A DNA stretch of 64,000 bases from Cryptomeria japonica (GCF_030272615.1 NC_081414.1:811309069-811373068), one strand, 5' to 3'. Shown: positions 21,910 to 34,489, counted from the stretch's first letter. Numbers and translations: made by a program. The notes: a model not told the origin generated them from the sequence alone.

Positions 21910-23500
21910 ATGCAGCATATGGTAGATCTAGATTATAGTTGTAGTATTCACATGAAAGTTAACATAGATTTTTTTTCTAGCTGGCATGAATTAGTTCAAA
22001 TTGATGTCACACTCAGTAACTACAACAAGGTCACTATCTTGGGTAAAGGTACAATCAATATTCTAACCAAAAAGGGGAGCATAAATATATGCATGATGTG
22101 TATTATGTTGCTAATCTAAAATAGAATTTTATGAGTAATGGTCAGTTGGTACAAAAGGCTATAGACTGTACATGGAAAACCATGTGTGTGATTTTCGATA
22201 GGTTTCCAAGCAACCAATTGCTTGCCAAAGTGCAAATGACTAAAAATTAGACGCTTCCCTTGAGGATAAGGCTTGATAAGAAGGGAAAAACTACCCAACT
22301 TGTTCATGAGAAAAATAATGTACATTTTCAAGTTTCCTTTAAGATAGAAAACACAAATTGGGAGTTGAAATGAATTTTACGAATTTAATAAATTTTGTAG
22401 CAAGCCAATTTAGATTTGAAGAAGCAAGAGGTACTAGTGGTGAAATTCAAGTAGCGTTTCAGTCAATTGTAAAGAATGAATCTCGATTGTGACATCTCAA
22501 ATTTGGACATTTAAACTTTGGAGTGCTGAAGCTACTATATATGATGGACTTTGTGAAATATTTTCCATTAATTAAAAAAATAGAAAGAGTTTGTGAAGGT
22601 CAAGTACCTTTGGAAAATAACATAGAAGTTCTTTCGTAGTTGGAAAATCATTAAGAGAAAGAGAATGACTTGATATTGTTCACTCGAATATTTGTGGGCA
22701 AATACAAATAGCATCTATAGGAGTTTACACTTTTTCTTTTACTTTTATTGATGGTTTTACAAGGAAAACTTGGGTTTACTTTTAAAAACACAAGTCCAAT
22801 GCATTGAATTATTTTTAAATATTCAAAGGCACTTTTGGAGAAGCAAAGTGGCTACTACATCAAGGTTTAGAGAACAAATAGAGGTGGTGAATATATCTCT
22901 AATATTTTTTTAGATTTTTGTAGATTGCATAGCATGCACAAGCAATTTACAACTCTCTCTACACCTCAAAAAAATGGTACTGTGGACAGGAAGAACTAAA
23001 AATTTATTGAGATAATACGTAGTGTGTTGGTAACCTAGCATTTACCTAATGAATACTAGATTAAGATAGTTGCAACTATTGTTTATATCATGAATGGGTG
23101 CCCAAAAAAGAGTGTAAAGATTAAAGCCCCTCAAGAGTCTTGGATAGGCATAAAACATAATATTTTTGATTTTACATTATTTGGTTGCATTGCCTATGCA
23201 CATATTCTAGATGAACTAAGGAAGAAGTTGGATATTAAATGATGAAAATGCATATTTTTTGGTTATTTGGACAATACAAAGGCATATAACTTGTTTAATC
23301 CTATCACTAGGAAGGTCATAATCAATCACAATATTTAATATATGAAGGATAAAGAGTGGGATGGAAGTGTAGAGAAAATTATAAATAGTACAACTAGTAT
23401 TCCTCACGATGATATGGTAGATGAAGTATTTCCATCATCAAGTACAACTCAAATAGTAGCTCCTACTGTCAGAATTGCACCATAAGTTGTATCTCAAGCT
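21910..23500 (+). pseudogene. copia protease and integrase remnant
   Basis: At 21910-22119 the protease region reads LDYSCSIHM where DSG is expected, so the active-site serine-glycine pair is lost. Downstream, GKGTINILTKKG and SNGQLVQK mark the protease-integrase junction. A pre-integrase domain (HLKFGHLNFG) lies near 22495, followed by a core with NICGQIQ, FIDGFTRKTWVY and TPQKNGTV spread over several frames. The first catalytic aspartate is asparagine. The C-terminal segment (FGYLDNTKAYNLFNP) ends near 23345. Confidence 0.7.
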
Positions 23501-23640
23501 ACATATCCATTCATGGCTCAAGAAGATCTTTAGGATTACTATGCATGCCAAGAGTATAGAAAAGTTTAGAGGTAACCACAAAAAAACGTACATCAATTAC
23601 CATCCCTAGAGAAACACTAACTAGAACTACATGTAATTCT

Positions 23641-26395
23641 ACATCTTTGTATCTGACCATAGCAAGAATATTGCCATGAAAAATAAGCACTTTGAGTGAG
23701 TTGTGTAATTATTTGTTACGATAAAGTAAATTGGGAAAGGGATCAAACCCTTACATAATATCCAACTAGTAGAAAAGAGGGCTCTCACAAGACATGAGAA
23801 AACCCAACATTAAAGAATTGGAGCAACAAAATAAACCATAACCAAACACAATATAGACAAAACTGAGCACCAAAAAATACTAGCCCCAAGATGCAACTAC
23901 TAATTACTTAATAGATTGGGGATTTTAACCACCAACCAATAATAACTAAGAACATTCAATTACTCTAGAAAGGGCAACCTTTTAACACTAGAAATTTCCT
24001 TCACAGGGGTAGTGACCTAAGTATCAAAATTAACAATAGAGACATTTCTAATGCACCAATAGTAACCTCCACATACCTCTTACAATTGACACACTTCCTT
24101 TCAAGCTCTTTCTATAACACCTACACTGAGGACAATGTCTTGTTAACCATATCCCTATTTAAAGAAATAATTTCATCTGTTTTACACATCAAGAAATCCT
24201 ATTTATCCTAGAGAGAAGAGATATACATCTACATATTCTTCATATCCCCCTCTAACACCATATTAGCTTTCAATACATTTGCTTCTTCATCCCGAGGAAT
24301 CCCATTTGTTGAGTCCCTCATCCACATTATGGCTTATGGACCAAACCACCTCATATTTAGCCTTGAAAAGCAATCCTTAGCCCTCGCTTCCACCTCTACC
24401 AAAATGTCATGACTGTTAATTTTACCCCACAATATTTAGATCAAATAACAATCATTTAAAAATCTCATTATGAATATTATAAGCCTTGTAGAGCTCATTT
24501 AACTTCTCAATAATCTTAGAGAGACCAATACGACCAATAGGGAAATAGGGGAATTAGGAGAGGGCTCCCAAAGAGGCAAATTAGCGGCAACCCCAATAAT
24601 AATAGGATAGGCATCCTTAGAGGACCACATAGAGGAGGTAGACCAAGAGGAATATCAATCAGCTAAAATGACTTCCTAGTCTGTAAAAGTGGCAATATTT
24701 TTCCTATTTTGGGACAAAGCAGGGGAATAAAAAAAAAAATTGTAGTGTGTTGACGGTTGACATAGGAGAGCACAATCATCGGGGGTGGCCTTAGTCATGG
24801 TAAAACGAACCAAGGAACATAAGATTTGGAGATTGATTTAATTCCTCAACAAAAGAAGGGTTAATTTTGGGGCTATGAGGGAGAGGCACAAATTGAAATC
24901 ATACAGTCTAAAAAAAAACCCTGCTGAATGGGTAACCCATTATATTTTTGCTGAGCTACCACAATCGAATGAGAAAGAAATGAGAAAATATTGAAAGGGA
25001 AATTCATTTATATGCTATGTCTAAAATGGTTGAGAATAAGAAAAATTTGATAATGGAACCTCTTAAATTGGTCAGCAAAAGTCATGTATCTCATCAAAAC
25101 CTCAAAAACATCCTTTCACTCATATGGGAGATCCTCCCTATTATACCCATTTTGTATTCAAGTGATTTTCTCACCATCCACGAAAAAATTATAGAAATCC
25201 ATTTTTTAGTCTCCTTTAGGATATTTAGGGAATGCAAAAAAAATCATTGGGAAACGAATAGCCTCTGAAATGAGCTTCATGAACACACTAAAGGACAAAA
25301 AAACTAATGTAAACCCTACCATCTTTCGAGGAGTGAGAAAACATAGCAAATAGAGAGGGATCATGACTTGTCATGGCTTGAATATAGGAAGAGAAATTTC
25401 CCTTTTGGAAATTCGGCCATAACACCTTATCCTTTTTAAGAGACTCAAAACTATTGGGCTCCAGCTAAATTAAGTCACCACTAGCACAGTAGGTCTGAGT
25501 TCAATCAAATTTAGAAAATATGATCGTATCAACCAAATTAGGAAATTGGGAGATAAAAAATAAAAGAAAACAAAATTTAATGAAATCTTATAAGGTAGTC
25601 CCTTCTGATAAATGATGATTATTTTCCCACAAAGAGAAATGATGACAAGAGACAACTAAAAAGACCATCATAAAAATGACAACTTGAATATGGTCAATCC
25701 ATATTAGAGTTAAGATCATCTCAAATCGTAGCACAAATGTCCCCTGAGACATCATGCAAAGAGGTCCACATTTAAAAATTATGGATTAAAGGGCCCATTT
25801 TTGCTAGTTTTCAACTAACTTGTTCCCTTCCTAAAGGATGTGGGACAATCTGACATGTCAAAAGGAAGAGAGATTGCATCAGGAATCTATTATAAGATCT
25901 TTTATAGGTCAACCTAGGGAGGCATCACCTTTGAGCATCATGATGACATTATTAGAAGATCACCATCAATAATGAGTTTGTCAAAACATTTTTCTTTAGT
26001 TAAAGAAATACCATGAAATGTAACTGCCACCTCAACAAAATTAGAGGTAAGGACCCCTAGGTTAAAACCACATAATCAATAACTAATTCAACTTTATCAT
26101 CTCTTAAAATGTTAATCCCTCTCACCATACTTGTGTTAACATTTGAAGAGCCATCAAAATTAAGTTTAAATCAGCTAGTGTCAAGAAGGAAAATTGAATA
26201 GTGTATTTGCAACCAATGGGTTGGAAGACAAAAAGAGAAAGTGAGAGCGCATAGAAGAAGGTAGAACTCAATCTGATGATTTGCATTACCACATGCTAGA
26301 GAATAAATACAAGTCTATACTATTTTGCAATGATAGAATGTAGTTAAGGAATAGATATAATAGAACAATATAGTAATAGAAAAAAAATGCTAAGA
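23641..26395. other. Unassigned stretch, weakly coding-like on the - strand
   Basis: No domain is recognised in 2.7 kb. Reverse-strand translation gives broken stretches that look protein-like, such as DEEANVLKANMVLEGDMKNM near 24250 and FQKGNFSSYIQAMTSHDPSL near 25380. They are split by many stops. This may be an old transposable element, but I cannot assign a family. Confidence 0.35.
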
Positions 26396-26407
26396 TTCCC
26401 CCCTTTG
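26396..26407 (-). promoter_or_regulatory. Polypurine tract of the copia remnant
   Basis: On the - strand CAAAGGGGGGAA lies at the 3' end of the RNase H remnant, the usual position next to a 3' LTR. Confidence 0.6.
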
Positions 26408-26439
26408 TATTTTTTTATTACAAATATACTCTCAAAACA

Positions 26440-27095
26440 ACTCAAATTTCACCTTGTCAAGAGGCTTGGTGAGTATATCAGCAATCTTTGAAGTAGTGGG
26501 GCAATACTAGAGATGAATATGGTGGTGCATCACCTTCTATTGAATGTAATGATATTTAACATCTATGTGCTTTGTGTGCTCATGAAAAACTAGATTCTTG
26601 GCAAGCTTCAACACCCTTTGCTTGTCACAAAAAAGAACTAGTGGTTGTTCTTCAGAAATATCCATATAAGCTAGAATGTGACATAACCAAATCACCTTGC
26701 ACATAGCTTCTTGTGCACCATGACATTCACCCTTGTTGGATGAGAGAGAAACACCCATTTTCTTCTTACTTATCCATGAAATAGGTCCAAATCCATAATG
26801 AAAAACACGTTGATGTTGATTTTTGGTTGTCTAGGGATCTAACATAGTCCGAGTCATCATATCCTTGTAGGATACACTAATTGTTCTACTTATATTCTAA
26901 ACCATACTCAAGATTTCCTTGGACATATTGAAAAACATGTTCAATTGCAATCCAATAAAATTTCTTTGGCTCCTGCATGAACCTAGATAGATAGCTGACA
27001 ATAAAGCATAAATTTGGTCTGCTATATGTCGAGTAAATGAGACTCCCAACAACCTTCTTATAGAGAACCACAACACACTCCTTATCATCTACTAT
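26440..27095 (-). pseudogene. copia reverse transcriptase C-terminus and RNase H remnant
   Basis: Segments VVGSLIYSTYSRPNLCF and SRFMQEPKKF (27071-26886), then KVIWLCHILAYMDI, FCDKQRVLKLAKN and TKHIDVKYHYIQ (26758-26537), match the copia RNase H module. The junction with the protease fragment lies near 27100-27160, so about 2.5 kb of pol is missing. Confidence 0.75.
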
Positions 27096-27159
27096 CTAGA
27101 TTAGATATCTGGTAAGTAAAGTAGTCAAAGTATCAAACAAATCTTTATTACTAGTCATA

Positions 27160-27900
27160 TGTGTGATGGCGCCAAAGTCAATCAACCAAAAATCTCTCGA
27201 GGATTAAGAGGTATGAGAGACAAGAATTAAATTATAATTGACCCCATTATTTGTGGTATTAGGTAGATCCTCATTGGATACCTCATCTTATTGGATAGCA
27301 ACATCTTCTCTATGCCTTCTTCAATGAGGATGAACTCTTAACTATTTGGAATGACTACAATCAGATGCATCTTCCTCACTTGAATTACCTTGTGTAAGGC
27401 CATTATACCAACAATGATCAATATCATGTGTGTCAGTATTCCAAATGTGAAACCATTGATTTGCCTTTGGAAGCTTTTGCTGCTATTGTGGTTGCTTTGG
27501 TGAGGGTCCCTTTTGAGACTTATATCCTCATTTCTTTCTAAAGACCAGTGCTTTTTCTTCAAGATCATCATGTAAAGACCAAATGCCCTTTTCTTGTTGA
27601 AGCATATTCACCAGTTATTCAAAGGACACCTTCTATTTGGTAATATTCAGTGTTGTGACAAATCTTTAATATTTGGAAGGAAGAGCTCTCAAGGTAGACA
27701 TAACAAGCAATTTGTCCTCCACCTTCTCACCAAGTGCAAGAAGCTCTACTTAGAGTCTGGATACACAATACAAGAAGTCCTCAACTTTCTCACTAGCTTG
27801 CATATTAAGTGTATGAAGCTTGGACTAAAGATGGAGAATCTTGGTTTGGTATTAACATAATATAGAGATTTGGAAATATAGCAAATACCACCTAATTACA
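27160..27900 (-). pseudogene. copia gag and protease remnant
   Basis: On the - strand the gag fragment shows VEDFLYCVSRL, LALGEKVEDKLLVM and STLRALPSKY with in-frame stops. The protease site near 27205-27160 reads FWLIDFGAITHMT, with phenylalanine replacing the serine of DSG, the same change as in the 9823 element. The zinc-knuckle region between them is too decayed to score. Confidence 0.7.
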
Positions 27901-27930
27901 TCATAACCAACTAGGTGAGTGTATTTAGAA

Positions 27931-28493
27931 GTTTCCCAAATAGTGCCTTATCTAGGATATAAAGACTCTAAGACCATCTTTGAGATGTATATACTACCTA
28001 ATTAGAAATTCATCTAATAGATCAAAGGTGATCTAATGCCGTGACCCCATGATATCTAAATAAATAAACCTATTTTCAATTATGATATCTATTGAACATA
28101 GAATGAATTCATCTCCACCATGAATAAATATTGATATCTATCTCTGATTGTCCAAACACATAACATGCATGATCAAATTTTCATATTCCTTTTAAAGGAC
28201 ATGATAATAATATTCCCTCCAAAATAAACATAAAGATCAAGACCACATGCAAAGACATAATGATTTATTATAAAAACAAAAATAATATAAAAATACAACC
28301 ATAAAATATAATATAACTCATTAAATAAAACCTTCTTATATCAATTATCAACTATAGAAATTATCAAGAGGAAAATAGGATACAACATCTAATGGGAGTC
28401 CCATTCGCTTGGTTTCTTTCAAAGATAAATTTATAAACCATGGTTTGTCCCATTCCCTTGGCTTCTTTGAAAGATGTTTATACCTCTACCATG
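27931..28493. other. Unassigned AT-rich stretch upstream of F-box gene
   Basis: No gene is seen. A short imperfect repeat (CCCATTCGCTTGGTTTCTTT near 28400 and CCCATTCCCTTGGCTTCTTT near 28450) lies near the end. Confidence 0.4.
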
Positions 28494-28637
28494 TGCAATA
28501 AGTGACTACAATGAACAATGTTTTGTTCGTCGAACCTTGTTATCCACCACGATTAGTTTACATCGTGCAATGAGTGACTACAATGAACATTGTTTTGTTC
28601 GTCCAACTTTGTTATCCACCACGATTAGTTTACATTG
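28494..28637. repeat. 72 bp tandem repeat, two copies, upstream of F-box gene
   Basis: Units starting TGCAATAAGTGACTACAATG at 28494 and TGCAATGAGTGACTACAATG at 28566 differ at only a few positions. They lie 256 bases upstream of the F-box start codon, so they may be in its promoter or 5' leader. The 72 bp period is a multiple of three and keeps a 61-codon frame open by chance. Confidence 0.85.
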
Positions 28638-28892
28638 TGCAGGCCAACTATCAAGGTAAACAAGATTACTCCTCGTTGGCATCGCAATCTTCTAATTTTT
28701 TTTAAGTATAGAAGCCAGGCAGTGCCGGCGATGATAATATGTTTGGAGCGTGTATGGAAAAAGAACTGGATTGAATATCTTTCCTTTTGAGTCTCTGCGC
28801 CCATTTCAGTCATCATGAAAATAATTGAACCGTATGAGTCTGACGAAGGTCTTCTTTTAGAACTTGTATCCGTATTGAAATCGGAATCATAG

Positions 28893-30098
28893 ATGAATCA
28901 AAAAGGAAGAATTGCAATGAATGGAGAGCAGATAGAGATGGACACCAAGATTTGGAGTGAGCTACCGGAGGAGCTATTAATGTTGGTTTTGTCTAGTCTG
29001 CCCACTCTCATTGGTAGGAATTTCGGGCTCGTATGTAAACGTTGGCAGGATTTGCTTCTACCCTCACCCATGTTTCGAGAGATATCATCGACACTTGTGC
29101 CTTCCTCCTCTCCTGCTTTCCTCGTTGGTGCCACCTATTCACCATATAGGGGGAAAACACATCGTTTATATCTTCTTGACTCACAGCCACTCGGGGTGTA
29201 TCCATTCTCGTTAGATTTCCTGGGACGTGGGCGCTTCAGTGTTTTGACGTCCTGTAAGGGCATCCTTTGTTGTCGTTCAAGTCATACGCAAGGAGGTCCC
29301 ACTTTGTACTACATTTTCAACACTCTTACCAGGACATCGCTTTCCCTAAGGCCTCCCCCTGACCATAAAAGGCTTCCCCCTTACCGCTCTCCTTCCGATT
29401 TTGTACGATATTTAGGATTCTATGGATTGGAATTCGATTCTGCCACAAGGAGCTGCATCTTGGTCATAGGATACAACAATCCCATCAATGGAGAAATGAA
29501 CAATATGGAGATGCAGATCTATGATTCATACACTAATGAATGGAGCCTAATCAACATGAATCTATCCAATCCAATTATTCCATCGAGGGGAGGGATATAT
29601 TCAAAAGGGAGTTTTTATTGGATTAATGGTGATAGTTCTATGATTATTACATTTCATCTTGCAGTATTCAATGTTGCAAACAGGAATTGGAGTATTATAG
29701 AGCTACCAAGCGGACCTGAGAATTCTGGTAACCCTTCTCATTGGAATTTAACTGGGTCTGATGGGAATGTGCTTGTGGCGTATAAGAAAGATCTTTCATT
29801 ATGGAAGTTGGATGAACAGAACAACAGCTGGTCAGAATTGCATTTGTTTCCGAGGAGCTTGCGTGAGGAAAACATGAGGCGTCTAAATGATCATTCTCGC
29901 CGGAATTTGGGAATAGAAGTGGTGGGTAACAGTTGTGGGTGGATTTTGGTATATATGGGCGGTTGCAAGATGATTGTATTTGACGCACAGGGGAGAATAA
30001 TTCTGTGCATTCAAGGTAAGATGCTTGAATTCTTTCAAGATATTGGCTGGTCATGGAACGTTTTTGGCTACGAAATCAACAATGTTTGGTGGCCTTGA
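28893..30098 (+). CDS. F-box protein (F-box/kelch-like), intact and intronless
   Basis: An uninterrupted frame of 401 codons. Residues 20-62 form an F-box (IWSELPEELLMLVLSSLP, then LVCKRWQDLL and PSPMFREI), the segment that binds Skp1/ASK in an SCF ubiquitin ligase. The rest, residues 75-401, has the beta-rich pattern of plant F-box-associated or kelch-like propellers (SCKGILCC, GFYGLEFDSATRSCILVIG, YDSYTNEWSLI, WSIIELPSG). It would recruit a substrate, which I cannot name. No signal peptide or membrane segment. Methionines at residues 1, 9 and 16 all precede the F-box; I took the longest. Length and lack of introns are normal for the family. A retrocopy is also possible, but no poly-A or flanking duplication was found. 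Within this window it is the only gene without a disabling mutation. Confidence 0.85.
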   Translation: MNQKGRIAMNGEQIEMDTKIWSELPEELLMLVLSSLPTLIGRNFGLVCKRWQDLLLPSPMFREISSTLVPSSSPAFLVGATYSPYRGKTHRLYLLDSQPLGVYPFSLDFLGRGRFSVLTSCKGILCCRSSHTQGGPTLYYIFNTLTRTSLSLRPPPDHKRLPPYRSPSDFVRYLGFYGLEFDSATRSCILVIGYNNPINGEMNNMEMQIYDSYTNEWSLINMNLSNPIIPSRGGIYSKGSFYWINGDSSMIITFHLAVFNVANRNWSIIELPSGPENSGNPSHWNLTGSDGNVLVAYKKDLSLWKLDEQNNSWSELHLFPRSLREENMRRLNDHSRRNLGIEVVGNSCGWILVYMGGCKMIVFDAQGRIILCIQGKMLEFFQDIGWSWNVFGYEINNVWWP

Positions 30099-30253
30099 AC
30101 TGACAGTGACATTCTGAATGTTTGTAGTCCAATTCGTTCTTATGTTAGTGATGTTCTTTTAATTTCTTAGAACATGTTTGAGCCTCATATATATATGTGA
30201 AAACTGTATTGATGTGCAGTGGTTATGCTGCATATAATTTTTTTCGTACTACT

Positions 30254-30259
30254 AATAAA
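30254..30259 (+). promoter_or_regulatory. Likely polyadenylation signal of F-box gene
   Basis: AATAAA lies 155 bases after the stop codon, in a T-rich context typical of plant 3' ends. Confidence 0.5.
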
Positions 30260-32785
30260 ACTTCCACTGTATTTCTTTTTATGGAAATTTTTTCTTTCAC
30301 CAAATTGTTTTAGGAATTTGATTAAGAGAAAAGTATCATTATGATTATGGCTTTATCACTTATGTTGTCAGAGTTTTGTCTTGAAAATTCTTGGTATGAT
30401 CATGGTTTCATTCTTTATGTTATTTGAGTCTTGCATTCATCAAGATTTTTGATAAGCTCATTAAGAATCATTCAATTTCACCAACAAAATAAAAGTAACT
30501 CACAATCTTATTTTTAATAACAAAATTTCTAGATTTACTATTCATTCTCATACTTAATAAATATTAAAATTAATTTTTAACATTTAAATTAGATTTTCTT
30601 ATATATTAGAAATCACAGATGAAAAGTTAAAATAAAGTAACCATATAAGATGAAAGGTACCAAACATCAAACAGTGCCATTCTAAGAGCAAACATCACTA
30701 ACCAATCTTTAGAAATAGTAAGCTAACCAGCCAGCACACTATTGGAATTAATCCCAACGACTGCATTAACTACCCCATACATCTTTCTATGATATTTGTT
30801 GTTTCATATCTTTTCAATCTGCTGATAATTGTGGGAATTCCCTTCTCCATCTCCTCTCATCTTTATCTTGACATTTGCTACTACATGACAACATTTAAAA
30901 TTGGAATCTATTCCATGATCTCTATTTTGATATTTTCAAACATAGCAGAACTACATGTAGTCATTTCCTTTGTTTTTATTATTATTCATGGGGATATACA
31001 TTGAATGATGAAGTTTGTTATTTTGGAATGTATGAAAAGAATGTTGTATGGTATGCATTAGTGACAGTTTGAAGAAGAAGCAAATTGTTCTTAATGTAGA
31101 AGGAAGAGCAACAACTTTATGAATGTAATTAAATTTGTATATTTTAAAATATCTGAAATATAAATCATTTCTCGATTATCTTTTGTTTCATTTTTTGTTT
31201 CTATTATTTTTATTTTATTTTTTGTTTTTTTGTTTTCGTCCGACTCTTCCCTGTACATGGTATTAGACTTGAAGGTTGTTAAGTCAAGTTTATTAGAGCA
31301 TGGTTTATCAAGCTAAGGGTTTCTCATAAAACTTCCCAAGACTTTACAATACATGACAAGAAGATCTTGATCATCTCCTCAATCCTAGGTGCTATGATTA
31401 GTCATCTACAAATGAAGGCACACAAACTGGTGCAAACAAAACCATAGTGTTTCACTAACAATAGAATTGGACAACCTCAAAGGTTCCCCAGGCTCTCTAG
31501 GACCCAAAAAAAGAACTTTTGTAAACAAGTTTTGTCCATCTACGTCCCACAAATACTCATTGTTGAAGGTGCCAGGACACTAGTGCCCCAAGTGGAATAG
31601 ACCACCCAACTGGGACACTAGCATGCCACACTAGTTTCCAAATTTTAGGTTAGAGTCCTTAGGGTGTATTAGTGTCCTCTTTGTGTTTTTTTCAATCGAA
31701 AACTCCTATTTATAATATCCCATGGAAGTGTCCATCTAATGCATGAATGTTCAATCCAATGACCAATCCAAAAGTAGGGATTGACCTCGCACACACCATG
31801 TATAGAATGGACTAAGCTAGAGATGTCATAAAAACCTATGAAACATGAAAATGATAAGAGAAGACATGAGGGAAGAAGGAAGGAAAATAACTCCCCTAGA
31901 CATTAGATGTCACTAGTACAAAGGATGGTGAGATGCATGGTGATCTCATAGTCATCCTAAGCTCCTACCCTAAGTAAGGACATGCTTTAATAAAAAAAGA
32001 GTACACTTCTTCACATTTAAATCTTGTAAAAGATGTCCTAAAAGGCCTCAAATAGACTTAAAAACTGCACAACTTGACAGAATGATGCTACATGTTAGGA
32101 AAACAACATGAGGGATCTACAACACCCTTCAAAATGATTCTAACAATCCTTAATTCATTTTTAAACCCAATATAAGATTCCTAAATGATTTGAACCATTT
32201 TAATTTTTGAAAAGATTAAATCTAAAAATTATTTGATTTGATATATAGGAGATAATTGAAGGATATAGAAGTGGTTTACTTATTTTTTATCTTTATTTTT
32301 TAAATGTGATAATTTAAGTGCATTTAAAATTGCTTGTAAGAATAATATTTTATTTTTTATAAGATGATAGTATACTTGTGTCAAGGATTTGACATAGAAA
32401 GAAAATGTTAAGACAAAATTGATGAGTACATAAATAAGTGTTATAATGTAAGTTAGCTAATATCTCTTCACATATTTTATATAGATATTTTACTCTAAAA
32501 AACAAGTAAATATATATTTTCTCAAGAAATTTGGTACTGACACTCATGTGCTTTAATTTATCCTATCAACCAATCTAGTAAGAAAGTAATTAAACTAAAT
32601 GCATTTCATTAATACTTCTAAAAAATGTCTAATTTTTAATCATCATGAAAATAGTAGTTTAGGATAAAGTGTCAGAAAGAAAAAAAATATTTGATCTTTA
32701 CAATTAACTTAAAATTTTAAAAGTTATTTTTCAATTTAAGTTTAAATTACTTTTATGATAAGTATTTTTAATATTTATATTTAAT
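30260..32785. other. Unassigned intergenic stretch
   Basis: No gene or element boundary is recognised. AT-rich, with T-runs near 31200-31240. The 71-codon frame at 30789-31004 is hydrophobic by composition only. Confidence 0.4.
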
Positions 32786-32850
32786 AACTAATGTTAATTT
32801 ATGTTAAGTAAACTCCTCAATCAAATCAAAACTGATGAGCAGGAGCGGGT

Positions 32851-33562
32851 GAACAGGTAGGTGCGGGCGTGCTAGGGTTTCGGTCGTCACTGAAGATTCT
32901 GGAGAAGGAGATGAAGATGAAGAAGCAAATGGTGGAGGTGCAGACAGATTCTCCTTGGTGGATGCATCCTCTTGGTGCGATGTGGTCCCTTTCTTCTTGG
33001 ACGGGTTTGGGGGCATTATAATTTTTGGCCCACTCTATTGCGGTGGCGATTCGCTATACCCCGCAGATGGTTTTTACGGAGGGTGTGGCTATTGATGAAA
33101 TTCGTCGTGTGGAAGTTCTTATGCATGTGGAAGGTTGTGTTGGTAGGGATTTGTTCTCCGTCTGGGTCATGTGGGTCTTGTGAACCTTGGCTGTTTGGGA
33201 GTGGTTGAACAGGTAGCTGTGGGTATGCAAGGGTTTCTATCACCGCTGAATATTCTAGAGAAGGAGATGAATATGAGGATGTAGATGGTGCAGGTGCAGA
33301 CGGATTCTCCTTGGTGGGTGCGTCCTCCCGGCGTGATGTGGCCCCTTTCTGCTTGGATGCATTTGGGGGCATTATCATTTTTGGCCCTCTATTGCGGCGA
33401 CGATTCGCTATGCTCTATGAATGGTTTTTATGGAGGATGCGGCTATCAACGGAAGTCGTTGTGTGGAAGTTTTGATGCGTGCAGAAGGTTGTGTTGGTGG
33501 GGAGCTGATCTCCATCTGTGTCATGTAGGTCTTGTGGCAATGGCTTCGCTGGGTGTCTTTGG
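32851..33562 (+). repeat. 356 bp tandem duplication inside the LINE-like element
   Basis: Two direct copies start with GAACAGGTAG at 32851 and 33207. Shared blocks include GCAGACGGATTCTCCTTGGT-type sequence, TTTGGGGGCATTAT and GGAAGGTTGTGTTGGT. Copies are clearly diverged. On the - strand both encode similar Ser/Pro-rich peptides starting MPPN, but no known domain. Confidence 0.8.
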
Positions 33563-33653
33563 CCCTGCATCTAATGGGTGTGACCTTCATTTTGTGGCTA
33601 TGGTTATGATGGGTGTCTTTGTCCCTGCATCTAATGGATATGACCTTCTTAAG
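33534..33653 (+). repeat. 60 bp tandem duplication inside the LINE-like element
   Basis: TGGGTGTCTTTGGCCCTGCA at 33550 recurs 60 bases later with one change, and the flanks are also repeated. The period is 20 codons. Confidence 0.8.
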
Positions 33654-34489
33654 GAATATGTCCAGCCTTGGCCATGGCTGTGTGTGAGCATGATGGATGA
33701 CTATGATCGATGGGATTTTTGGCTCTTCATCAGCTCTGATATTGTTCTGGGGTTTGTCCTCTTTTATGTCTATCTTTCTCATGGATTTTTGTTGTGGTTG
33801 CTATTGAGGTGACCCCAGCTCCTATTGAGGTGGAGTTGTGTTTTTCTTATCTTTCCATAAGTAGATTTAGTGATTGGTTGTGGAAGGCTTCTCTCCTTGG
33901 ACGATCTCCTGGGTCTTTTTCCATCATGGTTCTAGGTTCCATGTTAAAACCTAGATTTTTGGGTTTGGGAAGCCTACTAAAACCTCATGGGGTGGTTTTT
34001 TTTGATCTGGAGATCTTTGTGAGAACACTTGTTTTCGCATTCCAGATGAAGGTTAAGGGAGCCTTTTTAAAACCCTTGTTTTATTTGTTATCTGGATCTG
34101 ATCTTCTTTGTTCTTGTCTGGTTCCTCTTTTATCCCTTTCTGATGAGGACTTTTCTCTCCTCATTTCTCCTGGTTCCGTGGCTTGGTTTATTATGCTCAT
34201 TTATCTGCATTTTGGGGTTTGTCCAGTTATTCCTATTGAGGTGGTCCTGTCTTCTATGGAGGTGGAGATGGATATGGCTCGAGGAGACCTATCTCCTATT
34301 GTGGTGGAGGTGGATGTTGCTAGTTATGTTTGGAAGCCTATTACGTTCATGGATGGTTTTTCTGAAGGTTTTGGGTGCCTTGCTAAAACCTTGACTTGTT
34401 GTGGGAGTTGTTTAAAACCCACTTTCAAGGTTGAGAGAGCCTGGAAAAACCCTCGGTATTTTGCCCTTATCATGGATGGACCGGATGCT

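Larger units (their letters stand above)
21000..23640 (+). mobile_element. Degenerate Ty1/copia element lacking reverse transcriptase
   Basis: Remnants of gag, zinc knuckle, protease, pre-integrase and integrase follow in order on the + strand. Similarity ends in the linker after integrase, and no reverse transcriptase or RNase H is found before unrelated sequence. No LTRs or target duplications are visible. It is a different subfamily from the 9823 element, judged by its gag and knuckle sequences. Confidence 0.75.
26396..27930 (-). mobile_element. Ty1/copia remnant with large internal deletion
   Basis: Read on the - strand, gag remnants (27930-27560) and protease (near 27205) are followed almost at once by the end of reverse transcriptase/RNase H (27090-26440) and a polypurine tract (26396-26407). 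Integrase and most of reverse transcriptase are missing. An LTR start probably follows the tract, with sequence similar to TTAGCATTTTTT, but I could not delimit either LTR. Confidence 0.75.

Noticed and set aside
23641-26395. LINE ORF1 (DUF4283-type) on the - strand
   Set aside because: I looked for the expected motif pattern in the coding-like fragments and could not find it. Left unassigned.
28893-30098. F-box gene as a processed retrocopy
   Set aside because: No poly-A tract or flanking duplication found, and many plant F-box genes are naturally intronless.
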